Assembly (NCBI GenBank): GCA_009911715.1
Contig: CP047880.1
Coordinates: 186,001 to 250,000 of the forward strand
Source: Methanomassiliicoccaceae archaeon DOK
Lineage (GTDB): Archaea; Thermoplasmatota; Thermoplasmata; Methanomassiliicoccales; Methanomethylophilaceae
Length of the DNA: 64,000 nt
Direction: 5' to 3'
The notes below the pieces were generated by a model. That model searched no databases, was not told the origin of the DNA, and worked only from the letters and a program-made list of their open reading frames with translations. Below are positions 1 through 8,257 of the stretch, piece by piece; the first letter of the stretch is position 1, and each line of letters starts with the position of its first letter. The position numbers were made by a program, and so were the translations under genes.

Positions 1-1
1 T

Positions 2-682
2 GGTCCCCGTGAGTACCTCCGCGGCATCCAGGCGGATGTGGCCTGGAGGCCGGACCACGACGACCTGTTCAGGATCCATCTGGGGAGCAGATACGCTCCC
101 GGCTTCTTCACATGGGAGATCCCATGCGGCGACTTCACACGTGTCGGCCTCTGCGCATCATGGGAGGCGGGCCCGCCCATGCAGTATCTCAGAAGACTTC
201 TCGAGGACCTTGGAGCGGAGGAAAGGGTGGTCGGCATGCACAGCGGCAAGATCCCCCTTCATGGTCGCGGACGGATCGTCGGGGACAGGACGATGCTGGT
301 CGGGGACGCCGCCAGCCAGGTGAAGCCGGTCTCAGGCGGAGGCCTCTACCCTGGACTGACAGCCGCGGGCATACTGGCGGATGTTGCGGGGAGGGCCCTC
401 TCCGATGGCGATCTGTCGGCCGGCAGTCTGTCCGAGTACGAGAGGCGTTGCGACCGGGACTTCGGCTCAGAGCTCCGCAGGGGATACACTCTCAGACGCA
501 TGTTCGTCCGCATGTCCGATGAGGATCTCACCGCCGCGGGCAGGTTCGCGTCCCGTGACGACGTCCGCTCCGTGCTGGACGACATCGACATAGATCATCC
601 ATCCGCTGTTGTCAGGGGACTCCTGGCACATCCATCGGCGGCCCTCTCGGCCGTGCCGCTCGTGCTGAGGTGTCTCGTATGA
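2..682 (+). CDS. Geranylgeranyl reductase family FAD oxidoreductase, 3' part
   Basis: The reading frame is open from the window edge, so the N-terminal FAD-binding Rossmann motif is outside. What remains is the C-terminal half of a flavoprotein of the geranylgeranyl reductase/ChlP family. The landmark is GDAASQVKPVSGGGLYPGL (about residues 98-116 of the visible part), the second FAD-binding motif of this family. Such enzymes saturate isoprenoid chains of archaeal membrane lipids. The stop codon TGA at 680-682 overlaps the ATG of taw2, so the two genes are translationally coupled. The exact substrate cannot be told. A second family member lies at 47062-48153. Confidence 0.8.
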   Translation, partial: GPREYLRGIQADVAWRPDHDDLFRIHLGSRYAPGFFTWEIPCGDFTRVGLCASWEAGPPMQYLRRLLEDLGAEERVVGMHSGKIPLHGRGRIVGDRTMLVGDAASQVKPVSGGGLYPGLTAAGILADVAGRALSDGDLSAGSLSEYERRCDRDFGSELRRGYTLRRMFVRMSDEDLTAAGRFASRDDVRSVLDDIDIDHPSAVVRGLLAHPSAALSAVPLVLRCLV

Positions 683-1725
683 AGCGGGTGACCTTCGCAA
701 AGATCCCCTCGGAGGGTGCGGGACCCAGGATCAGGGAGCTGATGGACCGCGGATGGGTGGACCTGCATGCCAAGATCTCGAAGGATGAATGCTACCGTTA
801 CGTCCCGATCCTGCCGGAACACATCGGCGAGGTCGTCGAGGAGGGCTACGAGACGGTAGACGGGGATGCCCACACACTGGACCGCAGGAGTCCGCAGGAA
901 CGCATACGTGAGGCTCTGTCCGACCATCCGGATCTGCTGGAGATGCTCCCGGAACGCTGGGAGTTCGTCGGTGACATCGTCATCCTGAAGATGGACCCAC
1001 GCTGCCGCCCGTACGGCCCCCTCATAGGCGAGACCTATGCCAGGGTCCTGGGGGCGAAGACCGTCTGCGCCGATGTCCGCGGGGTGTCCGGCGAGTTCCG
1101 CCAGCCCAGCATGGAGGTTCTATATGGGACGGACACCGAGTCCGTTCGTCTGGAGAACGGGATAAGGTACGGTTTCGATGTGACCAAGGTGATGTACGCA
1201 TCGGGCAACACGGATGAGCGCATGCGCATGAGGAGATTGGACTGCAGGGGCGAGACCGTGGTCGACATGTTCGCGGGCATAGGGTACTTCACCCTGCCAC
1301 TGGCCAAATTCTCCGGTGCCAGGAGGGTATTCGCATGCGAGAAGAACCCTGACTCCTACAGGTTCCTGGTCCGCAACATTCGTGACAACGAGGTCTCCGA
1401 CGTGGTCATCCCGATCCTGGGGGACAACAGGGACCTCCTCGGAAAAGGGTTCGCCGACAGAATCCTGATGGGATATGTGCAGACGACGGCGGACTTCCTT
1501 CCAGCGGCGCTGAGGATGATCAGGCCCGGTGGCATAATACACTATCACGACACCTTCTATGTCAGCGAGTACCGCGAGCGCATCGAGTCCATATTCGGTG
1601 AGAACTGCGGGGAAGGGGGTTATGAGGTTTTGGGGATCCGCGAGGTGAAGTCCTTCGCCCCCGCGGTGTCCCATTATGTGGCGGATGTGAGGATCACACC
1701 TTCTCGTTCGCGGAGCTCGCAGTGA
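679..1725 (+). CDS. taw2: tRNA(Phe) 4-demethylwyosine aminocarboxypropyltransferase Taw2 (Trm5/TYW2 family)
   Basis: The product is a 348-residue class I SAM-dependent enzyme of the Trm5/TYW2 family. It has the SAM-binding motif VVDMFAGIGYFTLPLA followed by an acidic ACEKNP motif. Where Trm5 methyltransferases carry an NPP/NLP-type motif, this protein has ILMGYVQTT and a later HYHDTF, which favours Taw2. Taw2 transfers the aminocarboxypropyl group of SAM during wyosine synthesis at G37 of tRNA(Phe). I chose the ATG at 679, which overlaps the upstream stop as ATGA; a GTG at 670 is also in frame. The 3' end overlaps the convergent gene at 1694 by about 30 bases. Confidence 0.8.
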   Translation: MKRVTFAKIPSEGAGPRIRELMDRGWVDLHAKISKDECYRYVPILPEHIGEVVEEGYETVDGDAHTLDRRSPQERIREALSDHPDLLEMLPERWEFVGDIVILKMDPRCRPYGPLIGETYARVLGAKTVCADVRGVSGEFRQPSMEVLYGTDTESVRLENGIRYGFDVTKVMYASGNTDERMRMRRLDCRGETVVDMFAGIGYFTLPLAKFSGARRVFACEKNPDSYRFLVRNIRDNEVSDVVIPILGDNRDLLGKGFADRILMGYVQTTADFLPAALRMIRPGGIIHYHDTFYVSEYRERIESIFGENCGEGGYEVLGIREVKSFAPAVSHYVADVRITPSRSRSSQ

Positions 1726-3196
1726 GAAGCGTGTTCATCTCGTCCCTGTACTTATCGCCCTGAGCGTCGACCACGTTCTTCACGAACGGCACCAGGTACT
1801 GGGCGAAGTCCAGCTCGTCGGCGGACAGCTTCACGGGAGCATCCTCGCCGGCGGCGATCGAGAACGCTGCGGCCACGACGCGGGACTTACTGTCCTTCAG
1901 AGGGGTCTTCGATATGGTCTCCAGGACCATCCTGCCGCCTCCGACCTTGGAAGCCTTTGCGAGCTTGTCGGCGATGGTCGTGATCGGCCCGGGCTTCTTG
2001 AACTCCGGGAGCGAGGCCACCACATCGGCAGACACGAACACGTTGTACGCATTCGCCAGAACGGTCATCGGCTGACTCTTGGACACGTCGCCCATGGCTT
2101 CCGCGGTCCTCATGTCGGTGTGCGCCGCTATGAGCTCCTTCCAGTCCAGCTCCCAGAGGGATCCGTACGCCTCGGACAACTTGTTGGTCTTGAGGATCAG
2201 GGCCCTGTTGTTCTCGGACAGGAACTTCTTCAGGGAGGCCTTCTCCCTCTCCTCACCGGTCAGATCTGCTATGAACTCGTCCAGGGAGGAGCCGTAGTTC
2301 TTGGTGCCTATGATGTACGTGGCAGTGGAGCCTCCCTTGAGGCTCCCCATCCTGGCCCTCTTGACCGAGGCCAGAAGGGCTGCGTCGGTGACCTTCCCGA
2401 CCATGTACTCCTTCAACCTGTCGCCCTCGATGGGCTCCACATCGCTCTCCCCCACGGCGTGGTACTTGTGCCTGACGCTGACGGAGATGTCATCCAGCGG
2501 GTCGACGGCGGCGAGCCTGGACACGATATACATGAGTGTGGACACGTCCTTGGCGCATCCGTCGCAGATCCTGATAGTCTCGTTCAGCGATTTTATCCTG
2601 ATCTCTATCATCGCGGATGTCTCGTGACCGCAGACCAGGCCGTCGTCGGGGAACTCGTACGGGGTCTCCCAGAACGTGTCGTAGAGGTAGTCCTCCGGCA
2701 TGTTGGGGGTGTCGGAGCACACCAGGTCATCGCCGAACGAGTACAGGTGGAGCTTGTTCTTCTTCACGACTCCGTTGTAGAGGAGGAGTCTCTTGCGGGG
2801 ATCGTCGTAGTACTGGCAGCCGATCAGGTAAGGCGCCGCCACGGTTCCGCGCACGGCGTAGGAGATCTTCTCTCCTCCGAGTGTACCGCTGGCGAGCAGA
2901 GGGATGGCCCCTTCGGCGGCCAGGGATATGGTTCCGGCATAGGCCCTGACGATGTCGTCGCCACCGAGTCTGGACGCCTCCTTGATGAGAGCGTCCTTGC
3001 TGTTGCGGATCTTCTGGAGAGAATCGATGTTCTTGAACGTCTTGTCGAAGACGCATTTCCTGCAGTTGCCCGCACACTGGGGCCTCAGGAGCCCCGGGTT
3101 GTCCGCGAGAGTCCTCGCGCGGTCTAGCAGATCGTCCTCCAGTCTTTTGGACGAGTGCTTGACACCTCTCATTCTGAGACGTTTCTTGCCGGCCAT
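1694..3196 (-). CDS. Unrecognised 500-residue cysteine-containing protein
   Basis: I do not recognise this family. The start is basic (MAGKKRLRMRGVKHSSKR) and is followed at about residues 41-48 by a C-x3-C-x2-C cluster (CAGNCRKC). Further cysteines lie in the middle (VCGHETS, then ICDGCAKD), so zinc or iron-sulfur binding is possible. The rest looks like a soluble mixed alpha/beta protein with no membrane segments or signal peptide. It stands alone on the minus strand, convergent with taw2 and divergent from amt. A TATA-like CTTTTAGAAA lies roughly 30-35 bases before its ATG. Composition and length support a real gene. Confidence 0.75.
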   Translation of the reverse strand: MAGKKRLRMRGVKHSSKRLEDDLLDRARTLADNPGLLRPQCAGNCRKCVFDKTFKNIDSLQKIRNSKDALIKEASRLGGDDIVRAYAGTISLAAEGAIPLLASGTLGGEKISYAVRGTVAAPYLIGCQYYDDPRKRLLLYNGVVKKNKLHLYSFGDDLVCSDTPNMPEDYLYDTFWETPYEFPDDGLVCGHETSAMIEIRIKSLNETIRICDGCAKDVSTLMYIVSRLAAVDPLDDISVSVRHKYHAVGESDVEPIEGDRLKEYMVGKVTDAALLASVKRARMGSLKGGSTATYIIGTKNYGSSLDEFIADLTGEEREKASLKKFLSENNRALILKTNKLSEAYGSLWELDWKELIAAHTDMRTAEAMGDVSKSQPMTVLANAYNVFVSADVVASLPEFKKPGPITTIADKLAKASKVGGGRMVLETISKTPLKDSKSRVVAAAFSIAAGEDAPVKLSADELDFAQYLVPFVKNVVDAQGDKYRDEMNTLLTASSANEKV

Positions 3197-3342
3197 GTTC
3201 AGGTCATGGGCCTGTTTCTAAAAGGTTCTTTCTACAGGCCGTGCGGAGGTCCAGCAGGATCGTCTCGGTGCGCATATGTCCAGCGAACGGGACAATCCCG
3301 AGACGTACGTCCCATGTCAATCAGTTTTGATGAACAATTGAG

Positions 3343-3350
3343 TATAATTA
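3343..3350 (+). promoter_or_regulatory. TATA box of the amt-glnK transcript
   Basis: TATAATTA stands in an AT-rich stretch of an otherwise G+C-rich region. The expected start of transcription is about 3370, giving a leader of roughly 80 bases that contains the palindrome at 3394-3407 and the ribosome binding site AAGGAGG at 3437-3443. It is inferred from sequence only. Confidence 0.5.
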
Positions 3351-3393
3351 TTAGATATTATTATTCACTTTACAGGTAAGATTGAAAAATGAT

Positions 3394-3430
3394 TAGACAT
3401 TTGTCTATTTTGTCTAAAACACAATAGACA
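3394..3430 (+). promoter_or_regulatory. Candidate nitrogen-regulon operator before amt
   Basis: TAGACATTTGTCTA (3394-3407) is an inverted repeat with 6-base arms and a TT spacer. Two further copies of the half site follow: TGTCTA at 3411-3416 and TAGACA at 3425-3430. The same 14-base word lies before the glutamine synthetase gene at 11330-11343. Here the sites fall between the presumed TATA box and the ribosome binding site, which suits a repressor. It does not match the GGAA-N6-TTCC site known for NrpR of Methanococcus. Confidence 0.6.
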
Positions 3431-3450
3431 TTCATCAAGGAGGAAATCAA

Positions 3451-4797
3451 TTGAGGCTATTGAAGGCGGCGATCCTCGGGATGTTGGCATTGGTCTCCGT
3501 GACCGTGTTCATCATACCCGAGGTATCCGCAGATTTCGAAGGAGGTACCGTCGACACCACATCCTCCGTGTTCATGTTCCTGTGCACGATGCTGGTGTTC
3601 ATGATGGCCCCCGGAATCGCCCTCTTCTACGGCGGCATGCTGAGGAAGCAGAGCATGACTTCCATGATGGCCCAGTGCATCGGGGTCATGGCGGTCGTCG
3701 GTGTGATCTGGTGGGCAATCGGATACTCCCTGGCTTTCGGCGATTCCGGCAACGGGTTCATCGGAAGTTTGGACTACCTGTTCGGGGCTGACACCCCGTA
3801 CGACTCCGGCAACGGGACGATGCCCTGGGTCCAGTTCATGCTGTTCCAGGGAACGTTCGCAATCGTGACGTCCTGCATCGTGTTCGGAGCCACCGCGGAG
3901 AGGGTCAGATACCCTGCGATACTTGTGTTCCTGGCACTGTGGTCCATCCTGGTCTACGCACCCATGGCGCACATGGTGTGGGGCGGGGGATTCCTCAGCG
4001 CCGGACTCACGTCACTGGGCCTCCCCGTCCAGGACTTCGCCGGAGGTACCGTCGTCCACATATGCTCGGGAATCTCCGGAGTCGCCGCGGCACTGGCGAT
4101 CGGACGCAGGAGCTCCCGCACCGACAAGGGCAGGAGCCACAACGTCCCGATCATGTTCATCGGATGCGCCCTGCTGTGGGTCGGATGGTTCGGATTCAAC
4201 TGCGGTTCGGAGGGAAGCTTCGACGAGATCACCATCCTGGCGATGGAGAACACCTTCGTCGCCTCCTGCGTGTCCACAGTGGTCTGGATCATCGTCCAGT
4301 ACATCCACGTGGGTCGCGTCAGCGTGACGGGTCTCTGTGCAGGCGTCCTCGCAGGACTGGTCGGCATCACGCCCGGCTGCGGGTTCGTGGAGCCATGGGC
4401 GGCAACCGTCATAGGTGCCGTTGCCGCAGTGGTCTGCTACTTCGGCATAATATTCATGCGCAAGAGGAAGGACATCGACGATGCCCTGGACGTCATGGGC
4501 GTCCACGGGATCGGAGGCATATGGGGTGCGATCTCCGTCGGAGTGTTCTCCGTCGCCAGTCTCAGCTGGGAGGGGAACGGCGGCCTCATCGCCGGTCAGG
4601 TGGACCTCCTGGCCGGTCAGGTGGTGTCCGTGCTGGTCACCCTGGTCTACTGCTTCGTCGTGTCATTCGTACTCATGAAGGTCATCGACTACGTGATGAA
4701 GAGCGTGGGGGAGAAGAAGGGAGCCTCGCTCAGCGAGTCCGAGCAGATGGTTGGATCGGACATCGTGGAGCACGGGGAGTCCTCCTATCTGATGTGA
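3451..4797 (+). CDS. amt: Ammonium transporter Amt
   Basis: The 448-residue Amt/Rh channel passes ammonium/ammonia across the membrane. An N-terminal hydrophobic stretch resembling a signal peptide (about residues 5-27) precedes some 11 membrane helices. Family landmarks include GIALFYGGMLRKQSM in the first channel helix, FGATAERV, GTVVHICSG with a pore histidine, and VHGIGGIWGA with the second pore histidine. The TTG start at 3451 is chosen because AAGGAGG lies 7 bases upstream. The glnK gene follows after 10 bases, the standard pairing in which the PII protein gates the channel. Regulation probably acts through the palindrome at 3394. Confidence 0.96.
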   Translation: MRLLKAAILGMLALVSVTVFIIPEVSADFEGGTVDTTSSVFMFLCTMLVFMMAPGIALFYGGMLRKQSMTSMMAQCIGVMAVVGVIWWAIGYSLAFGDSGNGFIGSLDYLFGADTPYDSGNGTMPWVQFMLFQGTFAIVTSCIVFGATAERVRYPAILVFLALWSILVYAPMAHMVWGGGFLSAGLTSLGLPVQDFAGGTVVHICSGISGVAAALAIGRRSSRTDKGRSHNVPIMFIGCALLWVGWFGFNCGSEGSFDEITILAMENTFVASCVSTVVWIIVQYIHVGRVSVTGLCAGVLAGLVGITPGCGFVEPWAATVIGAVAAVVCYFGIIFMRKRKDIDDALDVMGVHGIGGIWGAISVGVFSVASLSWEGNGGLIAGQVDLLAGQVVSVLVTLVYCFVVSFVLMKVIDYVMKSVGEKKGASLSESEQMVGSDIVEHGESSYLM

Positions 4798-4807
4798 GGC
4801 GGTTCGC

Positions 4808-5125
4808 ATGAAGATGATCATGGCGATAATCAGGCCCGAGTGTCTCCAGAGCGTCAAGGACGCTCTCAGGGATGCGGGCATCAGCGGGATGACCATAACC
4901 CACGTCACCGGGCGTGGAGAGCAGCGCGGACTGGTGTTCACCAACAGGGTGGGCGAGTTCGTGGTGGATGAGATCGAGAAGGTCAAGGTGGAGGTGGTCG
5001 TCGAGGACGACGCCCAGGCGGACGTCGTCGTATCGGCTGTCAAGGGTGCAGCGGACACAGGCCACCCCGGAGACGGAAGGATCTTCATAATGCCGGTGGA
5101 GGAATCGATTAGGATCAGAGGATGA
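4808..5125 (+). CDS. glnK: PII nitrogen regulatory protein GlnK
   Basis: This is a 105-residue PII protein, the usual family length. The N-terminus MKMIMAIIRPECLQSVKDAL and the C-terminal block TGHPGDGRIFIMPVEESIRIRG are typical. The B-loop and C-terminal ATP-binding residues are therefore present. PII trimers sense ATP/ADP and 2-oxoglutarate and block the Amt pore when nitrogen is plentiful. In the T-loop (GEQRGLVFTNRVGEF) the position of the uridylylated Tyr51 of enteric PII aligns with asparagine, so control by uridylylation is not expected. It is cotranscribed with amt. Confidence 0.95.
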   Translation: MKMIMAIIRPECLQSVKDALRDAGISGMTITHVTGRGEQRGLVFTNRVGEFVVDEIEKVKVEVVVEDDAQADVVVSAVKGAADTGHPGDGRIFIMPVEESIRIRG

Positions 5126-5219
5126 CGAGGTACACACAGACTGACATGACTAGGCAGACATCTCCTAAACCATTTTCAAACAACTTCCAAACCATTTTTA
5201 TCCGTCCGGAGTGAGCCAG

Positions 5220-5849
5220 ATGCGTTTGGAATCGATTTTGAGCCGTATTGCCGATGCCGTTCTCGAAGGCAAGGACGACATCGCCGTCCAGGCCGCCGTC
5301 GATGCTATGAACAGAGGGGTCAGCGCCGAAGCGGTCCTGGAGGTCGTGGACGAGGTCGTCCTGGAGGTAGGCGGCGGTTTCTCCAGAGGGGAGGTCCTCC
5401 TGCCGAGGATAGTGGCGGTCTCGCGTGCGGCGGAGGCGGTCATCAGGAAGACAGGGCCGATCCAGAGCAAGCCGATGAGAGGGACAGTCATAATGGGTAC
5501 CGTCAAGGGGGACATCCACATAATCGGGAAGAACCTGTGCTGCGCCATGCTGAGGGGAGCGGGATACACCGTGATCGACCTCGGGTGCGATGTTACGCCT
5601 GACGACTTCATCGACGAGGCGATGGTGAACCACGCATCCATCATCGGGGTGTCGTCCCTCATGACCACGACCCTGATCTCCCAGAAGGACCTGGTCAGAG
5701 AGCTGAAGTCTTCCGGCTGCAGGTGCAGGACCATAGTCGGCGGGGCCCCATGCAGTCAGGAGTGGTGCGACAGGATCGGTGCGGACGCCTACTCCGCAAC
5801 CGCTTCCGAAATGGTCTGCATCGTCGGCAGGATGGCCGCGGGGTCGTGA
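5220..5849 (+). CDS. Corrinoid protein of the MtbC/MtaC/MtmC type
   Basis: The product has about 209 residues with two domains: an N-terminal helical cap (about 1-85) and a C-terminal B12-binding fold. The cobalamin signature D-x-H-x-x-G is present as GTVKGDIHIIGKN, and GVSSLMTTT follows. The usual HDIGK reads HIIGK, so the Asp after the axial His is lost while D, H and G are kept. Such proteins carry methyl groups from methylamine or methanol methyltransferases to MtbA/MtaA. No methyltransferase gene is adjacent, so the substrate is unknown. ATG 5220 is preferred over GTG 5211 because GGAGTG lies just before it. A TATA-like TTTTTATC lies about 25-30 bases upstream. Confidence 0.88.
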   Translation: MRLESILSRIADAVLEGKDDIAVQAAVDAMNRGVSAEAVLEVVDEVVLEVGGGFSRGEVLLPRIVAVSRAAEAVIRKTGPIQSKPMRGTVIMGTVKGDIHIIGKNLCCAMLRGAGYTVIDLGCDVTPDDFIDEAMVNHASIIGVSSLMTTTLISQKDLVRELKSSGCRCRTIVGGAPCSQEWCDRIGADAYSATASEMVCIVGRMAAGS

Positions 5850-5915
5850 TCGGGACCATGTGCGGACGGACGGCATCCAATGGGTAGATATCCGACCGTG
5901 TGCCATCCCCTGTCT

Positions 5916-6350
5916 ATGATATACACCCCTCTGACAGTCAAGGCAGCCCGCATCGCATACGATGCTCACCACGGACAGTACGACGTCTGCGGGATGCCGT
6001 ACATATTCCATCCGTTCACCGTGGCGGAGAACATGACCGACGAGTACTCCACATGTGTGGCGCTTCTCCACGACGTGGTGGAGGACACCGATGTGACGCT
6101 GGACGATCTCGCAGGGGAGTTCCCGGAAGAGGTCATCGAGGCTGTCCGTCTGATGACGCATGACAAGGATGTGGACTACGAGGAGTACGTGACGGCACTG
6201 AAGGGGAATCCTATCGCCAGGACCGTGAAGCTCGCTGATGTCGCCCACAACTCCAACGAGTCCCGCAACGCGCTAGCCGATGTGTCCGAGAAGAAGAGGG
6301 AGCACTGGCGCAGGAAGTACGCCAGGGCCAGGGAGATCCTGGAGGGATGA
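5916..6350 (+). CDS. Small HD-domain hydrolase (SpoT/MESH1-like)
   Basis: The 144-residue protein has the HD-domain pattern of single-domain (p)ppGpp or nucleotide pyrophosphohydrolases. The motifs are an H in YIFHPFTVAENM, the metal-binding HD in ALLHDVVEDTDVTLDD, and a D in VKLADVAHNSNE. It lacks a synthetase domain. Homologues typically begin MIYT-LT-KA, so ATG 5916 is chosen; an in-frame ATG at 5880 would add 12 residues. Neither start has a clear ribosome binding site. The physiological substrate is not known, and archaeal members need not act on (p)ppGpp. It faces the SPFH cluster convergently. Confidence 0.8.
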   Translation: MIYTPLTVKAARIAYDAHHGQYDVCGMPYIFHPFTVAENMTDEYSTCVALLHDVVEDTDVTLDDLAGEFPEEVIEAVRLMTHDKDVDYEEYVTALKGNPIARTVKLADVAHNSNESRNALADVSEKKREHWRRKYARAREILEG

Positions 6351-6449
6351 GTCGGCTGACCGGGTCCGATGCCAATCGATCATCTTCTTCATCCCGGAAG
6401 TGAATCGTCATTACACCTTCGTTGGTGATGTGACTTTCAGACACTATTA

Positions 6450-6471
6450 AATTGTTGAAACTTAAACAATT
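6450..6471. repeat. AT-rich inverted repeat in convergent intergenic region
   Basis: AATTGTT (6450-6456) and AACAATT (6465-6471) form perfect 7-base arms around an 8-base spacer, flanked by further TTAA. The 246-base region 6351-6596 lies between two genes that point towards each other, so a promoter is not required here. The repeat may be a transcript-end stem or a protein site. Nothing else in the region is clear apart from the hairpin at 6571-6588. Confidence 0.4.
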
Positions 6472-6570
6472 ATTAAGAGCATATATGTCAACGATATCAT
6501 TGACTCATCCTTGATGACATTGCATCATAGGTGAATGAAAATCAACGGTCGGTTGGGAGAAAGGGAAGAT

Positions 6571-6588
6571 GCCCCGGTCTCCCGGGGC
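6571..6588 (-). terminator. Stem-loop after the SPFH cluster
   Basis: GCCCCGG (6571-6577) pairs with CCGGGGC (6582-6588) around a 4-base loop. It lies within 10 bases of the stop codon of the last gene of the minus-strand cluster. On that strand the hairpin is followed by a pyrimidine-rich stretch (CTTCCCTTTCTCCC). Confidence 0.55.
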
Positions 6589-6596
6589 GGTTTGGT

Positions 6597-7706
6597 TCAG
6601 TACAGCTGCTCGGAGCAGTACGGACAGAACTTGGGGGTCTTCGGAAGACCGCTGATGTTCTGGCCGCAGTACGGGCAGTTCTTGAACTTGGGGGGTTCCT
6701 GTGCCGGGACGGCCTGGCTCTGAACCGGCTGCGCGGGGGCCTGCTGGGGCTGACCCTGCTGCATCTGCATCTGGGGCGACGGCTTTCCGCAGTTGTTGCA
6801 GAACTTGTACGGATAGGGGTTCGGGCTGCCGCAGTACGGGCACATCGTGGTGGGCCCCTGCTGTCCCTGGGGGGCTCCCTGCACGCCCTGGATCGGCTGC
6901 TGCTGGAGCTGCTGGTACATCTGCGGGAACAGGAGCATGCCCGTACCCATGGCGGCGCCCCCGTCAGAGGTGCCGATGGCGTTGGCCATGCTCTCCATGA
7001 TCTCGTACCTCCTGAACGCCTCTCCGTTGGCGCTGCTGAACTGGAGGTACTCGAAGACCTTCTGCTGGTCCTCTTCCGTCGTCCTGACCTCGTTGATTTT
7101 CAGGGAGAGGAGCTCGATTCCCCTCTGGACGAAGTACTGCTCCACCAGGACCTTGGTGGTCGTGGAGGCCTTCTCGAGGTTGTTGAGGACGTCCATGTAG
7201 TACTGCTTGGTCAGCTGCTGGGTTATCTGCTCGTTGATGAAGCCCCTCATGAACTCGTTCACATCACCGGTGGTGTAGTTCTGGAGTCCACCGAGCACCT
7301 GCGTGTAGAACACGGGCACATCGGTTATCCTGAACTGGAAGTCGCCGTTGGCCATCAGGGTGATCGGCACCTCGTATCCCTGCGCGGCCTTGATCATGCC
7401 GCGGATGCCCCACCTGCCGTTGAACATCTTCAGAGAGACGAAGATGATCTGCACCTTGAACGGGGTCTCCTTGTAGCCCAGGGCGAGGTTGTACAGCTTG
7501 GTCAGCCAGGGGATGTTGCTGCTGGTGATCAGGTGCCTTCCAGGCTCCAGGACGCCGGTGAGCTGTCCGTCCCTGGCGAATATCGCGACGGCGTGCTCGG
7601 GGACGGTCACGGAGGTGAGGGTCCTGAGGTCGTCGTGCTCGCATGCGTATATTATGTCGTCGGGCCCCTGGCTGTCCCAGGTCACGACGTTGGTCTTTCC
7701 TGCCAT
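6597..7706 (-). CDS. SPFH-domain protein with two C-terminal zinc ribbons
   Basis: The 369-residue protein begins with a region of the SPFH/band-7 type (about residues 15-225; VTVPEHAVAIFARDGQLTGVLEPGRH). A Q/P-rich linker follows, then two four-cysteine ribbons: CPYCG...CNNCG at about 288-308 and CPYCG...CPYCS at about 345-366. This layout matches the bacterial YdjI/virion-core-like family, in which SPFH proteins with a zinc ribbon act at membranes. No membrane helix is evident, so peripheral attachment or an interaction with the small membrane protein upstream is likely. It is the last gene of a five-gene minus-strand run. The second ribbon is unusual relative to the one-ribbon form I know. 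Confidence 0.85.
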   Translation of the reverse strand: MAGKTNVVTWDSQGPDDIIYACEHDDLRTLTSVTVPEHAVAIFARDGQLTGVLEPGRHLITSSNIPWLTKLYNLALGYKETPFKVQIIFVSLKMFNGRWGIRGMIKAAQGYEVPITLMANGDFQFRITDVPVFYTQVLGGLQNYTTGDVNEFMRGFINEQITQQLTKQYYMDVLNNLEKASTTTKVLVEQYFVQRGIELLSLKINEVRTTEEDQQKVFEYLQFSSANGEAFRRYEIMESMANAIGTSDGGAAMGTGMLLFPQMYQQLQQQPIQGVQGAPQGQQGPTTMCPYCGSPNPYPYKFCNNCGKPSPQMQMQQGQPQQAPAQPVQSQAVPAQEPPKFKNCPYCGQNISGLPKTPKFCPYCSEQLY

Positions 7707-7710
7707 TCAA

Positions 7711-8253
7711 TCACTCCTCCGCCGGCTCCCCGCCGAATCCCTTCATGATCGTCTCCCTCTGGTTGTAGTCCTCCATCATGGAGTCAACTCCCCTCTCGAG
7801 GTTGCGGATCTCGGCCTTGACCTCCATTCCGCGGTCCACGCTGTCGAGGAGGTCGGATGCCGCCTCCCTGAGCAGCTTGATGTCCTCGATCAGCTTGGCG
7901 TCCCATTTCACGAGGGCGTCCAGGTCGTCCTCGAGGATCTTCACGGCTGTGTGGAATCCGGAGTACCCGTTGACCGCCTTCTTCACGCTGATGTCGTACC
8001 TGTCGACCTTTGTCCTGATCCTCTCCAGGTCCATCATCAGTTCGGGCTGGGAGACCAGCTCCCTCTGGATCGTGGCCAGGTCCGCCTTGGTCCCCTGGAT
8101 GGCGCGGGAGAGCTCCCCCCTGACCGCCCTGTCCTCCTCCCTGCGGAGGTTCTTCTCCTTGTAGCCTTTGTAAATCGGGATGTAGAGCGCTATCCTCTCG
8201 ACGAGGGACATCTCGCTCTTCATCTCACCTTTGACCGTCTCATCCAATGTCAT
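7711..8253 (-). CDS. Coiled-coil protein of the SPFH cluster
   Basis: The 180-residue protein is almost entirely charged and helical. A conserved-looking start, LVERIALYIPIYKGYKEKNLRREEDRAVR, is followed by long heptad-like stretches (about residues 50-170). It has no membrane segment or cysteine. The IP-YKGYKEKNLRRE motif resembles a family of archaeal and bacterial proteins that I recall next to zinc-ribbon/SPFH genes, but I cannot name it. Four bases separate it from the SPFH gene. By position and build it could play the part PspA plays in ydjGHI loci; that is inference, since it is not clearly a PspA. Confidence 0.75.
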   Translation of the reverse strand: MTLDETVKGEMKSEMSLVERIALYIPIYKGYKEKNLRREEDRAVRGELSRAIQGTKADLATIQRELVSQPELMMDLERIRTKVDRYDISVKKAVNGYSGFHTAVKILEDDLDALVKWDAKLIEDIKLLREAASDLLDSVDRGMEVKAEIRNLERGVDSMMEDYNQRETIMKGFGGEPAEE

Positions 8254-8257
8254 TCTA

